Source of the DNA: Pseudomonas sp. G2-4
GTDB lineage: Bacteria; Pseudomonadota; Gammaproteobacteria; Pseudomonadales; Pseudomonadaceae
DNA length: 64,000 nucleotides
Assembly: GCF_030064125.1 (NCBI RefSeq)
Contig: NZ_CP125957.1
Coordinates: 5,917,001 to 5,981,000, forward strand
Reading direction: 5' to 3'
The notes beneath the pieces are model-generated. The model did not search any database and had not been told where the DNA came from. It saw nothing but the letters and a program-made list of their open reading frames with translations. A program made the position numbers and the translations under genes. This document shows, in pieces, positions 55,055 to 63,949 of this stretch. The number at the start of each line of letters is the position of its first letter. The stretch's first letter is position 1.

Positions 55055-56266
55055 ATGACCCCCTGGCTGACCGTAGTGGGCATCGGTGAAGATGGCTTCA
55101 AGGGTCTGGGCCGAATCGCTCGCCATGCCTTGCTGCGGGCGTCGCGCATTGTCGGCAGCGATCGGCAACTGGCGCTGTTGCCGGTGTGCATCCGCGGCGA
55201 ACGGGAATTGTGGCCCAGCCCGTTTTCCCTTGAACCGCTGCTGGCGCGACGGGGCGAGTCGGTGTGTGTGCTGGCCAGCGGCGATCCGATGTTCTATGGC
55301 GTGGGCGCCAGCCTGGCGAAACAGGTGCCGGAGGATCAAATGCGGGTGATCCCGGCGCCATCGTCCTGTTCGCTGGCGGCGGCGCGCCTGGGCTGGCCGC
55401 TGCAGGACGTGGTCACGCTGTCGCTGGTAGCGCGCCCCCTGGCGGCGCTCAATGTTCATTTATCCACAGGCGTCCGGCTGTTGCTGCTGAGCAATGACCG
55501 CCACAGCCCTACCGCCGTGGCGACGTTGCTGCGCGAGCAAGGGTTCGGGCCCAGCGCCATGGTCGTCCTGGAACACTTGGGCGGCGCGGCGGAACGACGG
55601 ATCGAAGGCACTGCGACGCAATGGTCCGACCCAGCCGTCGCGGACCTGAACCTGATCGCTGTCGAATGCCGCAGCGAACCCTCGGTGCTGCGCCTGTCAC
55701 GCCTGGCCGGTTTGCCGGACAGCGCGTTCGAACATGACGGCCAGTTGACCAAACGCGACGTGCGCGCCATCACCCTCGCCCGCCTCGCCCCAGCCCCTGG
55801 CGAGTTGCTCTGGGATGTCGGCGCCGGCAGCGGCTCCATCGGCATCGAATGGATGCGCACCCACCCCAGTTGCCGGGCCCTGGCCATCGAAGCCGACGAA
55901 GGCCGCCAAGTCTTGATTGAACGCAACCGCGACAGCCTCGGCGTGCCCGGTCTGCAACTGATTCGCGGGAAAGCCCCACAAGCGTTGGAGGGCCTGGAGC
56001 GTCCGGACGCGGTGTTCATCGGCGGCGGTGTCACCCGCGAAGGTGTGCTCGACACCTGCTGGGCCCGACTCAAACCGGGCGGCCGGCTCGTGGCCAACGC
56101 CGTGACCCTGCAAAGTGAGATGACCCTCATGGACTGGCGTGCACGGCACGGCGGCGAGCTGACCCGGATCCACATCGCCCAGGCCCAACCCTTGGGCGAG
56201 TTCGACACTTGGCGCCAAGCCTTGCCAATCACCTTGCTGGACCTGACGAAACCTCTCGATGCGTGA
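55055..56266 (+). CDS. cobL: Precorrin-6Y C5,15-methyltransferase (decarboxylating), CbiE-CbiT
   Basis: A 403-aa bifunctional enzyme. Residues about 1-205 are the CbiE methyltransferase ([40 protein letters not shown]), and about 215-400 the CbiT class I methyltransferase/decarboxylase ([20 protein letters not shown]). Together they methylate C5 and C15 and remove the acetate carboxyl at C12. It starts at ATG 55055 and overlaps cbiD by 8 bp. Confidence 0.94.
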   Translation: MTPWLTVVGIGEDGFKGLGRIARHALLRASRIVGSDRQLALLPVCIRGERELWPSPFSLEPLLARRGESVCVLASGDPMFYGVGASLAKQVPEDQMRVIPAPSSCSLAAARLGWPLQDVVTLSLVARPLAALNVHLSTGVRLLLLSNDRHSPTAVATLLREQGFGPSAMVVLEHLGGAAERRIEGTATQWSDPAVADLNLIAVECRSEPSVLRLSRLAGLPDSAFEHDGQLTKRDVRAITLARLAPAPGELLWDVGAGSGSIGIEWMRTHPSCRALAIEADEGRQVLIERNRDSLGVPGLQLIRGKAPQALEGLERPDAVFIGGGVTREGVLDTCWARLKPGGRLVANAVTLQSEMTLMDWRARHGGELTRIHIAQAQPLGEFDTWRQALPITLLDLTKPLDA

Positions 56267-57356
56267 CGAAACCGCCGAACACCCCGCGCCCCTGCGCAGC
56301 GGCCTGACCACTGGCAGCTGCGCCACCGCCACCAGCCTGGCGGCGGCCCGCTTGCTGCTGGGCGGTATCCACGCCGACGCCGTGGAGATCGTGCTGCCCA
56401 AGGGCAAGCACGTGCAGATGCGCCTGGAGTTCTGCCGACGGACCGAACAAGGCGCCGAGGCCGGGACGATCAAGGACGCCGGCGACGACCCGGACGTGAC
56501 CCACGGCGCGTTGTTGTTTTCCCACGTACGGTTGATCGCCGAACCGGGCGTGCGCTTCGTGGCCGGGCGCGGCGTGGGGACGGTAACGCGCCCCGGCCTG
56601 GTGTTGGAAGTTGGTGAGCCGGCGATCAACCCGGTGCCGCGCAAAATGATCAACGATCACCTTGGGCGGCTGGCCGAAGACAGCGGTTATGCCGGCGGTT
56701 TCGAGGTCACGGTCAACGTCGAGGGCGGCGAAGCCCTGGCGCTGAAAACCATGAACCCGCGGCTGGGCATCCTCGGTGGCCTGTCGATCCTTGGCACCAG
56801 TGGCATCGTCCGGCCATTTTCCTGCGCGGCCTACATCGCCTCGATCCACCAGGGCATCGACGTAGCGACAACCAATGGTTACCAGCACGTCGCCGCCTGC
56901 ACCGGCAATGCCAGCGAAGACACCATGCGCCGAGTCTACAACTTGCCGGAAATCGCCCTGATCGAAATGGGTGACTTCGTCGGCGCCGTGCTCAAACATG
57001 TGCGCAAGGTGCCGGTGGAAAAGCTCAGCCTCTGTGGCGGCTTTGGCAAGATCAGCAAACTGGCCGCCGGCCACATGGACCTGCACAGCCGTCATTCGAG
57101 TATCGACCTGCCACAATTGGCCGAATGGGCAGCGGCTATCGGCGCTGATGAAACCTTGCAGCAAGGCATCCGCACGGCCAACACCAGCCAGCAAGCCCTG
57201 GCAATGGCCAGCGCCGCCGGCATCGCCCTCGGCGACGCGGTGTGCGCACACGCGTTGGCCTTCGCCCGCAGTGTGGTGCCGGCCCAGGTCCAGGTCGAAG
57301 TCTTCGCCATCGATCGCCAGGGCGGGATTGTCGGCCACGCCGGAGAGTTCCAATGA
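56259..57356 (+). CDS. cbiD: Cobalt-precorrin-5B (C1)-methyltransferase
   Basis: A 365-aa Cbi[22 protein letters not shown] is matched in the family N-terminus (SGLTTGSCA), and [16 protein letters not shown] is the second diagnostic segment. CbiD is the anaerobic-type C1 methylase; its presence with CbiG fused to CobJ explains why no cobF (aerobic C1 methylase) is needed in this otherwise aerobic, CobG-containing pathway. It overlaps both neighbours. Confidence 0.94.
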   Translation: MRDETAEHPAPLRSGLTTGSCATATSLAAARLLLGGIHADAVEIVLPKGKHVQMRLEFCRRTEQGAEAGTIKDAGDDPDVTHGALLFSHVRLIAEPGVRFVAGRGVGTVTRPGLVLEVGEPAINPVPRKMINDHLGRLAEDSGYAGGFEVTVNVEGGEALALKTMNPRLGILGGLSILGTSGIVRPFSCAAYIASIHQGIDVATTNGYQHVAACTGNASEDTMRRVYNLPEIALIEMGDFVGAVLKHVRKVPVEKLSLCGGFGKISKLAAGHMDLHSRHSSIDLPQLAEWAAAIGADETLQQGIRTANTSQQALAMASAAGIALGDAVCAHALAFARSVVPAQVQVEVFAIDRQGGIVGHAGEFQ

Positions 57357-58075
57357 AACCCATCCTGCTGCTGGGCGGCGTTACCGAAGCCCTGGCCATC
57401 GCCCGTACCCTCGGCCCCCAACATATCTACAGCCTGGCAGGCATCGGTCGCGTTCCCACGGACCTGACCTGCCAGGTACGCGTCGGCGGCTACGGCGGAG
57501 CCGACGGCCTGGCGCAGTTCATTCGCGAGCAAGGCATCGGCCTGCTGCTGGACGCCACCCATCCCTACGCCGCACAAATCAGCCACAACGCCGCCCGTGC
57601 GGCCCGCACCTGCGGCATTCCGTGCTGGGCCCTGCGACGTCCGGCATGGCAACCCCAGGCGGGGGATGACTGGCGCGAAGTGGCCGATTGGGCCGAACTG
57701 ATCCAAGCCCTGAAACCCTTCCGCCGCCCGCTGTTCACCCTCGGCCGCGAACCGCTGCAACACTTGCACGAAATTCCGCCAGAGCAATTCTGGACCCTGC
57801 GCACCCTGGACGTTTATCCCGGCAATGAACGCTGCGAAGTCATTGGTGCCCGTGGGCCATTTCACATCGAAGACGAGCGCGAGCTGTTTGAGCGAAGGCA
57901 GATTGATGTGCTGATCAGCAAGAACAGCGGTAGCACGGCCACTGAGCCGAAGCTGGAGGTGGCGCGGGAGCGGGGGGTGCCGGTGTTGGTTTTGCGGCGG
58001 CCGGTGTTGCCTAGGGTAGACCGGGAGTTGGGGACGGTGGATGAGGTATTGCAGGGTTTGCGACATCGGGTCTGA
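57353..58075 (+). CDS. cobK: Precorrin-6A reductase
   Basis: A 240-aa NADPH-dependent reductase (CobK/CbiJ). [18 protein letters not shown] is the nucleotide-binding start, [20 protein letters not shown] the conserved active-site segment and [20 protein letters not shown] the C-terminal signature. Start ATG 57353 overlaps the cbiD stop by four bases. It ends the plus-strand cobL-cbiD-cobK operon. Confidence 0.93.
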   Translation: MKPILLLGGVTEALAIARTLGPQHIYSLAGIGRVPTDLTCQVRVGGYGGADGLAQFIREQGIGLLLDATHPYAAQISHNAARAARTCGIPCWALRRPAWQPQAGDDWREVADWAELIQALKPFRRPLFTLGREPLQHLHEIPPEQFWTLRTLDVYPGNERCEVIGARGPFHIEDERELFERRQIDVLISKNSGSTATEPKLEVARERGVPVLVLRRPVLPRVDRELGTVDEVLQGLRHRV

Positions 58076-58377
58076 CAGCCTCTGGTCTGATCAAAATCGA
58101 ATGGCCACCCCTGTGGCGAGGGAGCTTGCTCCCGCTGGGCTGCGCAGCAGCCCCAAGAAGGCGGACGCAATTTTCCTGAGACACCGCGATGTACGATTCA
58201 GGGCCGCTTCGCGCCCCAGCGGGAGCAAGCTCCCTCGCCACGACAGCATCCACTTACAAAACTGTTGCTACTGTTAAGGCAAACCCTGCGACCCTATACC
58301 GCACGTGGCTTTTTTACTTCTCAACCCCGATCAGGCTAAATACCGCCACCTGATCGCCCAACCGAGCGGATTCGCCC
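58076..58377. other. Intergenic region with REPIN between cobK and the copper cluster
   Basis: 302 bp. A GTGGCGAGGGAGC-family REPIN occupies 58113-58241. The remainder (58242-58377) is the likely promoter region of the downstream copper genes; no CueR- or CopR-type box was confidently identified. Confidence 0.8.
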
Positions 58378-58788
58378 ATGTCCCGACAACGGCTTGCATT
58401 TGCCTGGATCGCCTGCTTCGCAGTGCTATTCAATATGCTTGCCATGCCGCTGTCCGGCAGCGTTGGCGCGATGGCGAATGCGCAGGCCCAGGCGCCGTCG
58501 GAGCAGCTGTTGTGGGGCAGTTTCTGCTCGTCCAACGGCATGAAGATGGTGGCGATTTCCCTGGGCAAGCTCGAACAGGGCTCGCCGCAGAAAGACAATC
58601 ATTCGACGATGCAGCATTGCTGGTGCTGCTCAGGTTCAGCGCCGTTGGTGGCACTCACCGGTCACGCCCCGCAGTTGTACCTGGATGCTCGGCCCAGCCA
58701 TCGCGGCATTGCTCAATTGAAGCTCGACAGCCCCACGCCCCGCCAGCAATGGCCAAGCCTTAATCCCCGCGCTTCGCCTCTGGTCTGA
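58378..58788 (+). CDS. DUF2946 family protein
   Basis: A 136-aa exported protein with signal region AFAWIACFAVLFNMLAMPL. The DUF2946 core is the Cys/His-containing HSTMQHCWCCSGSAPLVAL, a likely metal-binding patch. Members of this family sit next to copper genes across Proteobacteria. It opens a five-gene plus-strand cluster (DUF2946, PCuAC, DUF2946, OprC, PepSY). A periplasmic copper role is inferred from context. Confidence 0.82.
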   Translation: MSRQRLAFAWIACFAVLFNMLAMPLSGSVGAMANAQAQAPSEQLLWGSFCSSNGMKMVAISLGKLEQGSPQKDNHSTMQHCWCCSGSAPLVALTGHAPQLYLDARPSHRGIAQLKLDSPTPRQQWPSLNPRASPLV

Positions 58789-58836
58789 TTCCTCCGCATT
58801 TGAACCTGCGCCCTGAATCGTTCTGGAGAATCACCC

Positions 58837-59316
58837 ATGTTGAACAGACTCATCCTGCTGGCTGCCCTGCTGCTTCCCGTCGGCTTCGCCCAAGCTCATC
58901 AATACAAGGTGGGCGAGCTCGAGATTGCCCATCCGTGGTCTCAAGAGTTGCCGCCCAACGCGCCGACCGTGGCCGCGTATTTCGTGATTCACAACAGCGG
59001 TTCCACCGCCGATAAACTGCTCAGCGTCGACTCGCCCATTGCCGGCAAGGCCGAGCTCCATGAGCATGTGATGCAAAACGACCTGATGAAGATGCAACCG
59101 GTACCCGTCGTGGACATCACCCCTGGTGCGACCGTCACTTTCGCGCCAATGGCGTACCACGTGATGCTGCTGGAGCTGAAGGACCGCAGCCTGCTCAGCG
59201 ACGGCAAACGCTTCTCCATGACGCTGCATTTCGAAAAAGCCGGGGATATCACGGTTGACGTTGCGGTGCAGAAAAAAGCCCCCGACGGCAGCAAAACCCA
59301 AATGCACATGCACTGA
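58837..59316 (+). CDS. Periplasmic copper chaperone PCu(A)C
   Basis: A 159-aa protein with signal peptide MLNRLILLAALLLPVGFAQA. The mature domain has the Cu(I)-binding set of the family: His and Met in ELHEHVMQNDLMKMQPV and the later PMAYHVMLLELKD (HxM). A His/Met tail, TQMHMH, closes the protein. PCuAC proteins deliver copper to cytochrome oxidase Cu-A or cooperate in copper import. TGGAG precedes the start. Confidence 0.9.
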   Translation: MLNRLILLAALLLPVGFAQAHQYKVGELEIAHPWSQELPPNAPTVAAYFVIHNSGSTADKLLSVDSPIAGKAELHEHVMQNDLMKMQPVPVVDITPGATVTFAPMAYHVMLLELKDRSLLSDGKRFSMTLHFEKAGDITVDVAVQKKAPDGSKTQMHMH

Positions 59317-59355
59317 TAGCACCTGCCCATGGGTCTTCCTCGCAACAGGTCAGCC

Positions 59356-59778
59356 ATGCCCCGCCGCCAGCCCTTGAGCCTGGCACGCGGCAGCTGGATC
59401 AGCCTGTTCGCCATGCTGATGATCTTTATCGGTCCACTGATTTCTCAGTCGATGCCGATGGATCAGCGCATGCCCATGAACATGCCCATGAACATGTCGA
59501 TGGACATGAGCATGGACATGCCGGCGGGAGCCCACGCCGAGCATGAGGCGCCCGCCGCCGAACACTGCCCGCCCCAGAGCGAACATCACGCACTGTGGGA
59601 AAAATGTGGCTATTGCAGCCTGCTATTCAATTGTCCGGCACTGACTGGCGGCCATAGCTTCACCGCCTTCGATACACCGCTCGCCAACACCTACACCAGC
59701 CCGTCTCCGCGCCTAGGCCATGCCCGGCCAGCGTTCTTCCCGGGTGCCCGCACCCGCGCACCGCCCTTCGTCGCGTAA
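59356..59778 (+). CDS. Met/His-rich DUF2946 family protein
   Basis: A 140-aa exported protein from ATG 59356 (an in-frame ATG at 59329 is possible). After the signal region (SWISLFAMLMIFIGPLISQS) comes a striking Met-rich run (MPMDQRMPMNMPMNMSMDM then SMDMP) and a His-rich patch (AHAEHEAP), then EHHALWEKCGYCSLLFNCPA with the paired Cys of DUF2946. Met-rich runs bind Cu(I), so periplasmic copper binding is likely. It directly precedes the copper receptor gene. Confidence 0.8.
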   Translation: MPRRQPLSLARGSWISLFAMLMIFIGPLISQSMPMDQRMPMNMPMNMSMDMSMDMPAGAHAEHEAPAAEHCPPQSEHHALWEKCGYCSLLFNCPALTGGHSFTAFDTPLANTYTSPSPRLGHARPAFFPGARTRAPPFVA

Positions 59779-59861
59779 ACCCGACACTTACCTCACCCGG
59801 TCGCACAAGACAGCCTCAGGCTGACCGACCGTGTCGTTTATGTCTGTTCGATGGAATCATC

Positions 59862-61982
59862 ATGTCCAGGTTTTCTGCCGGCATCGCTTTGGGCACTGCC
59901 CAGGTTAGCTGCCCCCCGAACGAGCCCCGGGTTCGTTTGCGTCACACCATCGCTGCGCTGTGCGGCCTGCTGCTCACGCCTTACGCAGTCGCCGATGAGC
60001 ACGACCATCACGAGGTCGAAGAACTGAGCCCGACGGTCATCACGGCCATCGCCCCCAGTTCGCCCCTGACCGTCGTCACCAATCCCAAGGACCCACGTCA
60101 GCCGGTCCCGGCCAGTGATGGCGGCGACTACCTCAAGACCATTCCGGGTTTTGCCCTGGTACGCAACGGCGGCACCAATGGCGATCCGGTGCTGCGCGGC
60201 ATGTTCGGCTCGCGGCTGAACATCCTCACCAATGGCAGCATGCTGCTGGGTGCCTGCCCGGGACGGATGGACGCACCGACGTCCTACATCTCGCCGGAAA
60301 CCTACGACAAGCTCACCGTCATCAAGGGTCCGCAAACCGTGCTCTGGGGCCCCGGGGCATCGGCGGGGACCGTCCTGTTCGAGCGTGAACCGGAACAGTT
60401 CGGCGAACTGGGCACCCGGGTCAATGCGAGCGTATTGGCCGGCTCCAACGGCCGCTTCGACAAGGTCGTGGATGCAGCAGCGGGCGGGCCGCTGGGTTAC
60501 GTTCGGGTGATCGGCAACACCGCCCACTCGGACGATTACCGCGACGGCAACAACGACACCGTGCCGTCGCGCTACGACAAGTGGAACGGCGACGTGACCC
60601 TCGGCTGGACGCCGGACGCCGACACCCTGCTGGAACTGACGGCCGGCAAGGGCGACGGTGAAGCGCGCTACGCCGGGCGCGGCATGGACGGCTCGCAGTT
60701 CAAGCGCGAAAGCCTCGGGCTGCGTTTCGAGCGGTCGAACATCGGCGAGGTACTGGATAAGGTCGAGGCCCAGGTCTACTACAACTACGCCGACCATGTG
60801 ATGGACAATTACACGCTGCGCACGCCGTCCGGCACCGGGATGATGGCCGGGCCCATGGCCTCCAACGTCGACCGCCGCACCCTGGGCGCACGCATCAAGG
60901 CCACCTGGCGCTGGGCCGATGTGCAATTGATCAGCGGCCTGGACGCCCAGACCAACGAACATCGCCAGCGCAGCAGCATGGGGATCGATACTTACAAAGA
61001 ACTGCCACGCACCAAGGACGCCGACTTCCACAATTACGGAGTCTTCAGCGAATTGACCTGGTATGCCGCCGATCGCGACCGAGTGATTACCGGCGCCCGG
61101 CTCGACCGCGCCTCGGCCAAGGACTACCGCCAGAACATCGGTTCCGGCATGGCGGCCCGGCCCAATCCCACCGCCGACAAGACCCGTGCCGACACCTTGC
61201 CCAGCGGTTTCGTGCGTTACGAACACGACCTGGCCGACAGCCCCACCACGTTGTATGCAGGCTTGGGACACGCGCAACGTTTCCCGGATTACTGGGAGCT
61301 GTTCTCGCCGAACGCCGGCCCCAGCGGTTCGCTAAATGCCTTCGACGCGATCAAGCCGGAGAAAACCACCCAGCTCGACTTCGGCCTGCAGTACAAGACC
61401 GAAACCCTCGAAGCCTGGGCATCGGGTTATGTCGGGCAGGTGCGCGACTACATCCTGTTCGACTACACCCGCGGAATGATGGGCACCACCTCCCGGGCCG
61501 AGAACATCGACGCACGGATCATGGGCGGTGAACTGGGGGCGGCCTACAAGCTGACCGACCATTGGAAAGCCGATGCGACCCTGGCCTATGCGTGGGGCAA
61601 GAACAGCAGCGACGGCAGCGCACTGGCGCAAATGCCGCCGCTGGACGCCCGCCTGGGCCTGACCTACAGCGAAGACCGCTGGAGCGCCGGCGCCTTGTGG
61701 CGTGTGGTGGCGGCACAGCACCGCGTCGATGAAAACAAGGGCAACGTGGTGGGCAAGGACTACGGCACAAGCTCGGGGTTCGGCGTGTTCTCACTCAACG
61801 GCGCCTACCGCATCAACAAACACTGGAAGGTCAGCAGCGGCGTCGACAACCTGTTCGGCAAAGCCTATGCCGAGCACTTGAACCTGGCAGGCAACGCCGG
61901 GTTCGGTTACCCGGCGAGCGACCCGCAAGCCATCAACGAACCGGGGCGCACGCTCTGGACGAAGGTGGACATGAGTTTCTAA
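59862..61982 (+). CDS. oprC: TonB-dependent copper receptor, OprC type
   Basis: A 706-aa outer-membrane receptor with signal and hydrophobic stretch ALCGLLLTPYAVADE, a His-rich start of the mature protein (EHDHHEVEEL), a plug domain (YLKTIPGFALVRNGGTNGDP, VIKGPQTVLWGPGASAGTVL) and a 22-strand barrel ending in the Phe of TKVDMSF. LNILTNGSMLLGACPGRMD matches the copper-site region of OprC. It would import copper with TonB energy. The chaperone and DUF2946 genes upstream agree with this. Confidence 0.9.
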   Translation: MSRFSAGIALGTAQVSCPPNEPRVRLRHTIAALCGLLLTPYAVADEHDHHEVEELSPTVITAIAPSSPLTVVTNPKDPRQPVPASDGGDYLKTIPGFALVRNGGTNGDPVLRGMFGSRLNILTNGSMLLGACPGRMDAPTSYISPETYDKLTVIKGPQTVLWGPGASAGTVLFEREPEQFGELGTRVNASVLAGSNGRFDKVVDAAAGGPLGYVRVIGNTAHSDDYRDGNNDTVPSRYDKWNGDVTLGWTPDADTLLELTAGKGDGEARYAGRGMDGSQFKRESLGLRFERSNIGEVLDKVEAQVYYNYADHVMDNYTLRTPSGTGMMAGPMASNVDRRTLGARIKATWRWADVQLISGLDAQTNEHRQRSSMGIDTYKELPRTKDADFHNYGVFSELTWYAADRDRVITGARLDRASAKDYRQNIGSGMAARPNPTADKTRADTLPSGFVRYEHDLADSPTTLYAGLGHAQRFPDYWELFSPNAGPSGSLNAFDAIKPEKTTQLDFGLQYKTETLEAWASGYVGQVRDYILFDYTRGMMGTTSRAENIDARIMGGELGAAYKLTDHWKADATLAYAWGKNSSDGSALAQMPPLDARLGLTYSEDRWSAGALWRVVAAQHRVDENKGNVVGKDYGTSSGFGVFSLNGAYRINKHWKVSSGVDNLFGKAYAEHLNLAGNAGFGYPASDPQAINEPGRTLWTKVDMSF

Positions 61983-62015
61983 CCACATTGTAGGCAAGGC
62001 CTGACACCTGACCCC

Positions 62016-62108
62016 GTGGCGAGGGAGCCTGCTCCCGCTCGGTTGCGTAGCGACCGCATTAAAAGAAGGACTGCTGCGCAGCCCAGCGGGAGCAAGCTCC
62101 CTCGCCAC
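62016..62108. repeat. REPIN between oprC and the PepSY gene
   Basis: A 93-bp GTGGCGAGGGAGC-family element with arms starting GTGGCGAGGGAGCCTGCTCC and ending GCTCCCTCGCCAC. It lies 33 bp after oprC and 80 bp before the PepSY start, so it may modulate the downstream part of a shared transcript. Confidence 0.92.
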
Positions 62109-62188
62109 AGGGTCTGTGTTCAATCATGGTTTTGCTGAAACCGCCAAAAAAACATAACGATTACATTTGCCCTGCGGAGCGCTTTCTG

Positions 62189-63568
62189 ATGAGCCAACCG
62201 AAACCGAACTTCTTCAACCTGGCCTGGCGCTGGCATTTTTATGCCGGGCTGTTCGTGGCGCCGTTCATGGTGATGCTGGCCCTGACCGGCATCATTTATT
62301 TGTTCAAGCCCCAACTCGATCCACTGATGTACGGCAGCCTGCTGAATGTGCCCGCCGGGCATCACACCCTGGCGGCGGACGACTTGCTCAAGCAGGTCCG
62401 CCAGGCCTACCCCGAAGGCCAGGTCAAACAATACCTGCCGCCGCTCAACGCCGAGCGCAGCGCGCAGTTCGTGGTCATCGACAAGGGCCGGGAACTGAAT
62501 GTGTTCATCGACCCGTACCATGGCGACGTTCTCGGTGAACAGGATGCAAAAAACAACCTTCAGGCCATGGCCCGTGCCATCCACGGCGAGCTGCTGATCG
62601 GCACCGTCGGTGACCGACTGGTGGAAATGGCCGCTGGCTGGGGCGTGGTGCTGGTGGTGTCGGGGCTGTACCTGTGGTGGCCTCGCGGACAATCGTCCGC
62701 CGGGGTGCTGTGGCCACGCTGGAGCGCCCGCGGTCGCGTGTTCTGGCGCGACCTGCATGTGGTCGTCGGCTTCTGGGGCGCGGCCTTGTTGCTGGTGATG
62801 CTGCTCAGCGGCATGACCTGGACCGGCTTTTGGGGCAAGCAATACGCCGACCTCTGGAACCGTTTCCCGGCGGCGATGTGGAACGACGTGCCCAAGTCCG
62901 ACGTCGAGGCTCGCAGCCTCAACAACGCCCACCGCCAGACCGTGCCGTGGGCCGTAGAAAATACGCCGATGCCGATGTCCGGCGACCACGCCGAACACAT
63001 GGCCCATGGCGGCGCCCACGAAGGTCCGGCGGCCCCGACCGTCAGCCTGCAAGCGGTGCAGGACATCGCCACCGAACGCCAGGTCACACCCGGCTACAGC
63101 ATCACCCTGCCAACCACGTCCACCGGTGTGTTCACCGTCGCCGTGTTCGCCGATGACCCGCGCAACGACGCGACCCTGCACGTGGACCAATACACCGGCA
63201 AAGTCCTGGCCGATGTGCGCTGGGCCCATTACAGCCTCGTCGCCCGCGCCACCGAAACCGGCGTGATGCTGCACGAAGGCAAGATGTTCGGCCCGCTGAA
63301 CCAGATCATCGTGCTGCTGATCTGCCTGATGATCCTGCTCAGCGCCGTGAGTGGCCTGGTGATTTGGTGGAAGCGCCGGCCGCAGGGCAAGTTCGGTGTA
63401 CCGCCGCTGCGTCACGACCTGCCGACATGGAAGACCGGAGTGTTCATCATGCTGGCCCTGGCAGTGGTGTTTCCGTTGGTGGGGGCGTCGCTGGTGGTGG
63501 TGTGGTTGTTGGATCGGCTGCTGATCCGCTGCAATCGCGAGCCTGAAGTGGCCTCATCTTCAAGCTGA
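62189..63568 (+). CDS. PepSY-associated membrane protein (PiuB-like)
   Basis: A 459-aa inner-membrane protein with four hydrophobic segments: FYAGLFVAPFMVMLALTGII (about 15-34), GVVLVVSGLYLWW (about 155), VVGFWGAALLLVMLLSGMT (about 190) and NQIIVLLICLMILLSAVSGL (about 375). The first segment has the His of WRWHFYAG typical of PepSY_TM proteins. A His/Met-rich loop (MPMSGDHAEHMAHGGAHE) suggests metal contact. Such proteins act as reductases or accessory factors in metal uptake next to TonB receptors. ATG 62189 follows GGAG. Confidence 0.85.
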   Translation: MSQPKPNFFNLAWRWHFYAGLFVAPFMVMLALTGIIYLFKPQLDPLMYGSLLNVPAGHHTLAADDLLKQVRQAYPEGQVKQYLPPLNAERSAQFVVIDKGRELNVFIDPYHGDVLGEQDAKNNLQAMARAIHGELLIGTVGDRLVEMAAGWGVVLVVSGLYLWWPRGQSSAGVLWPRWSARGRVFWRDLHVVVGFWGAALLLVMLLSGMTWTGFWGKQYADLWNRFPAAMWNDVPKSDVEARSLNNAHRQTVPWAVENTPMPMSGDHAEHMAHGGAHEGPAAPTVSLQAVQDIATERQVTPGYSITLPTTSTGVFTVAVFADDPRNDATLHVDQYTGKVLADVRWAHYSLVARATETGVMLHEGKMFGPLNQIIVLLICLMILLSAVSGLVIWWKRRPQGKFGVPPLRHDLPTWKTGVFIMLALAVVFPLVGASLVVVWLLDRLLIRCNREPEVASSSS

Positions 63569-63949
63569 AGACAGTGCACTAACGGAAGACGGCGCGAACG
63601 CTCTATTATCGCGCCCGCCATCCAAACGGTGACCACAGCCCCTGTGGGAGCGAGCTTGCTCGCGATGGCGTCAGCCCATCCAGCATTGGTGTGGCAGACA
63701 AACAGCTATCGCGAGCAAGCTCGCTCCCACAGTTGATCGTTGGCGACCGTGATATCGGCGCCCCAATGCGGCGCACCCCATCGCACCAACCCCCGAATCG
63801 CGATCACTCATGGTGCACCATCCTTTCTCCCCTCCTCGCCACCCCCCTGTTTCCGGGCCTTTTTCCGACCGGGCACACCCCTTGCAAAAGCGCCTTCAGC
63901 GTTTGCATCTGCCCTCGAAAAAAACTCATAAGTCCACGGAGATCGCACA
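63569..63949. other. Intergenic region before urtA
   Basis: 381 bp with a REPIN at 63644-63730 (arms GTGGGAGCGAGCTTGCTCGC and the inverse), a perfect palindrome ATGGTGCACCAT at 63810-63821 whose TGGTGCA/TGCACCA halves resemble NtrC half-sites, and a sigma-54-type promoter at 63871-63886. This is the expected set of control signals for a nitrogen-regulated urea-uptake operon. Confidence 0.7.
63871..63886 (+). promoter_or_regulatory. Sigma-54 (-24/-12) promoter candidate for urtA
   Basis: GGGCACACCCCTTGCA fits the RpoN consensus TGGCAC-N5-TTGCA with one mismatch, with the invariant GG and GC correctly spaced. It lies 64 bp upstream of the urtA start. RpoN/NtrC control of urea transport under nitrogen limitation is known in pseudomonads. 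Confidence 0.7.
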
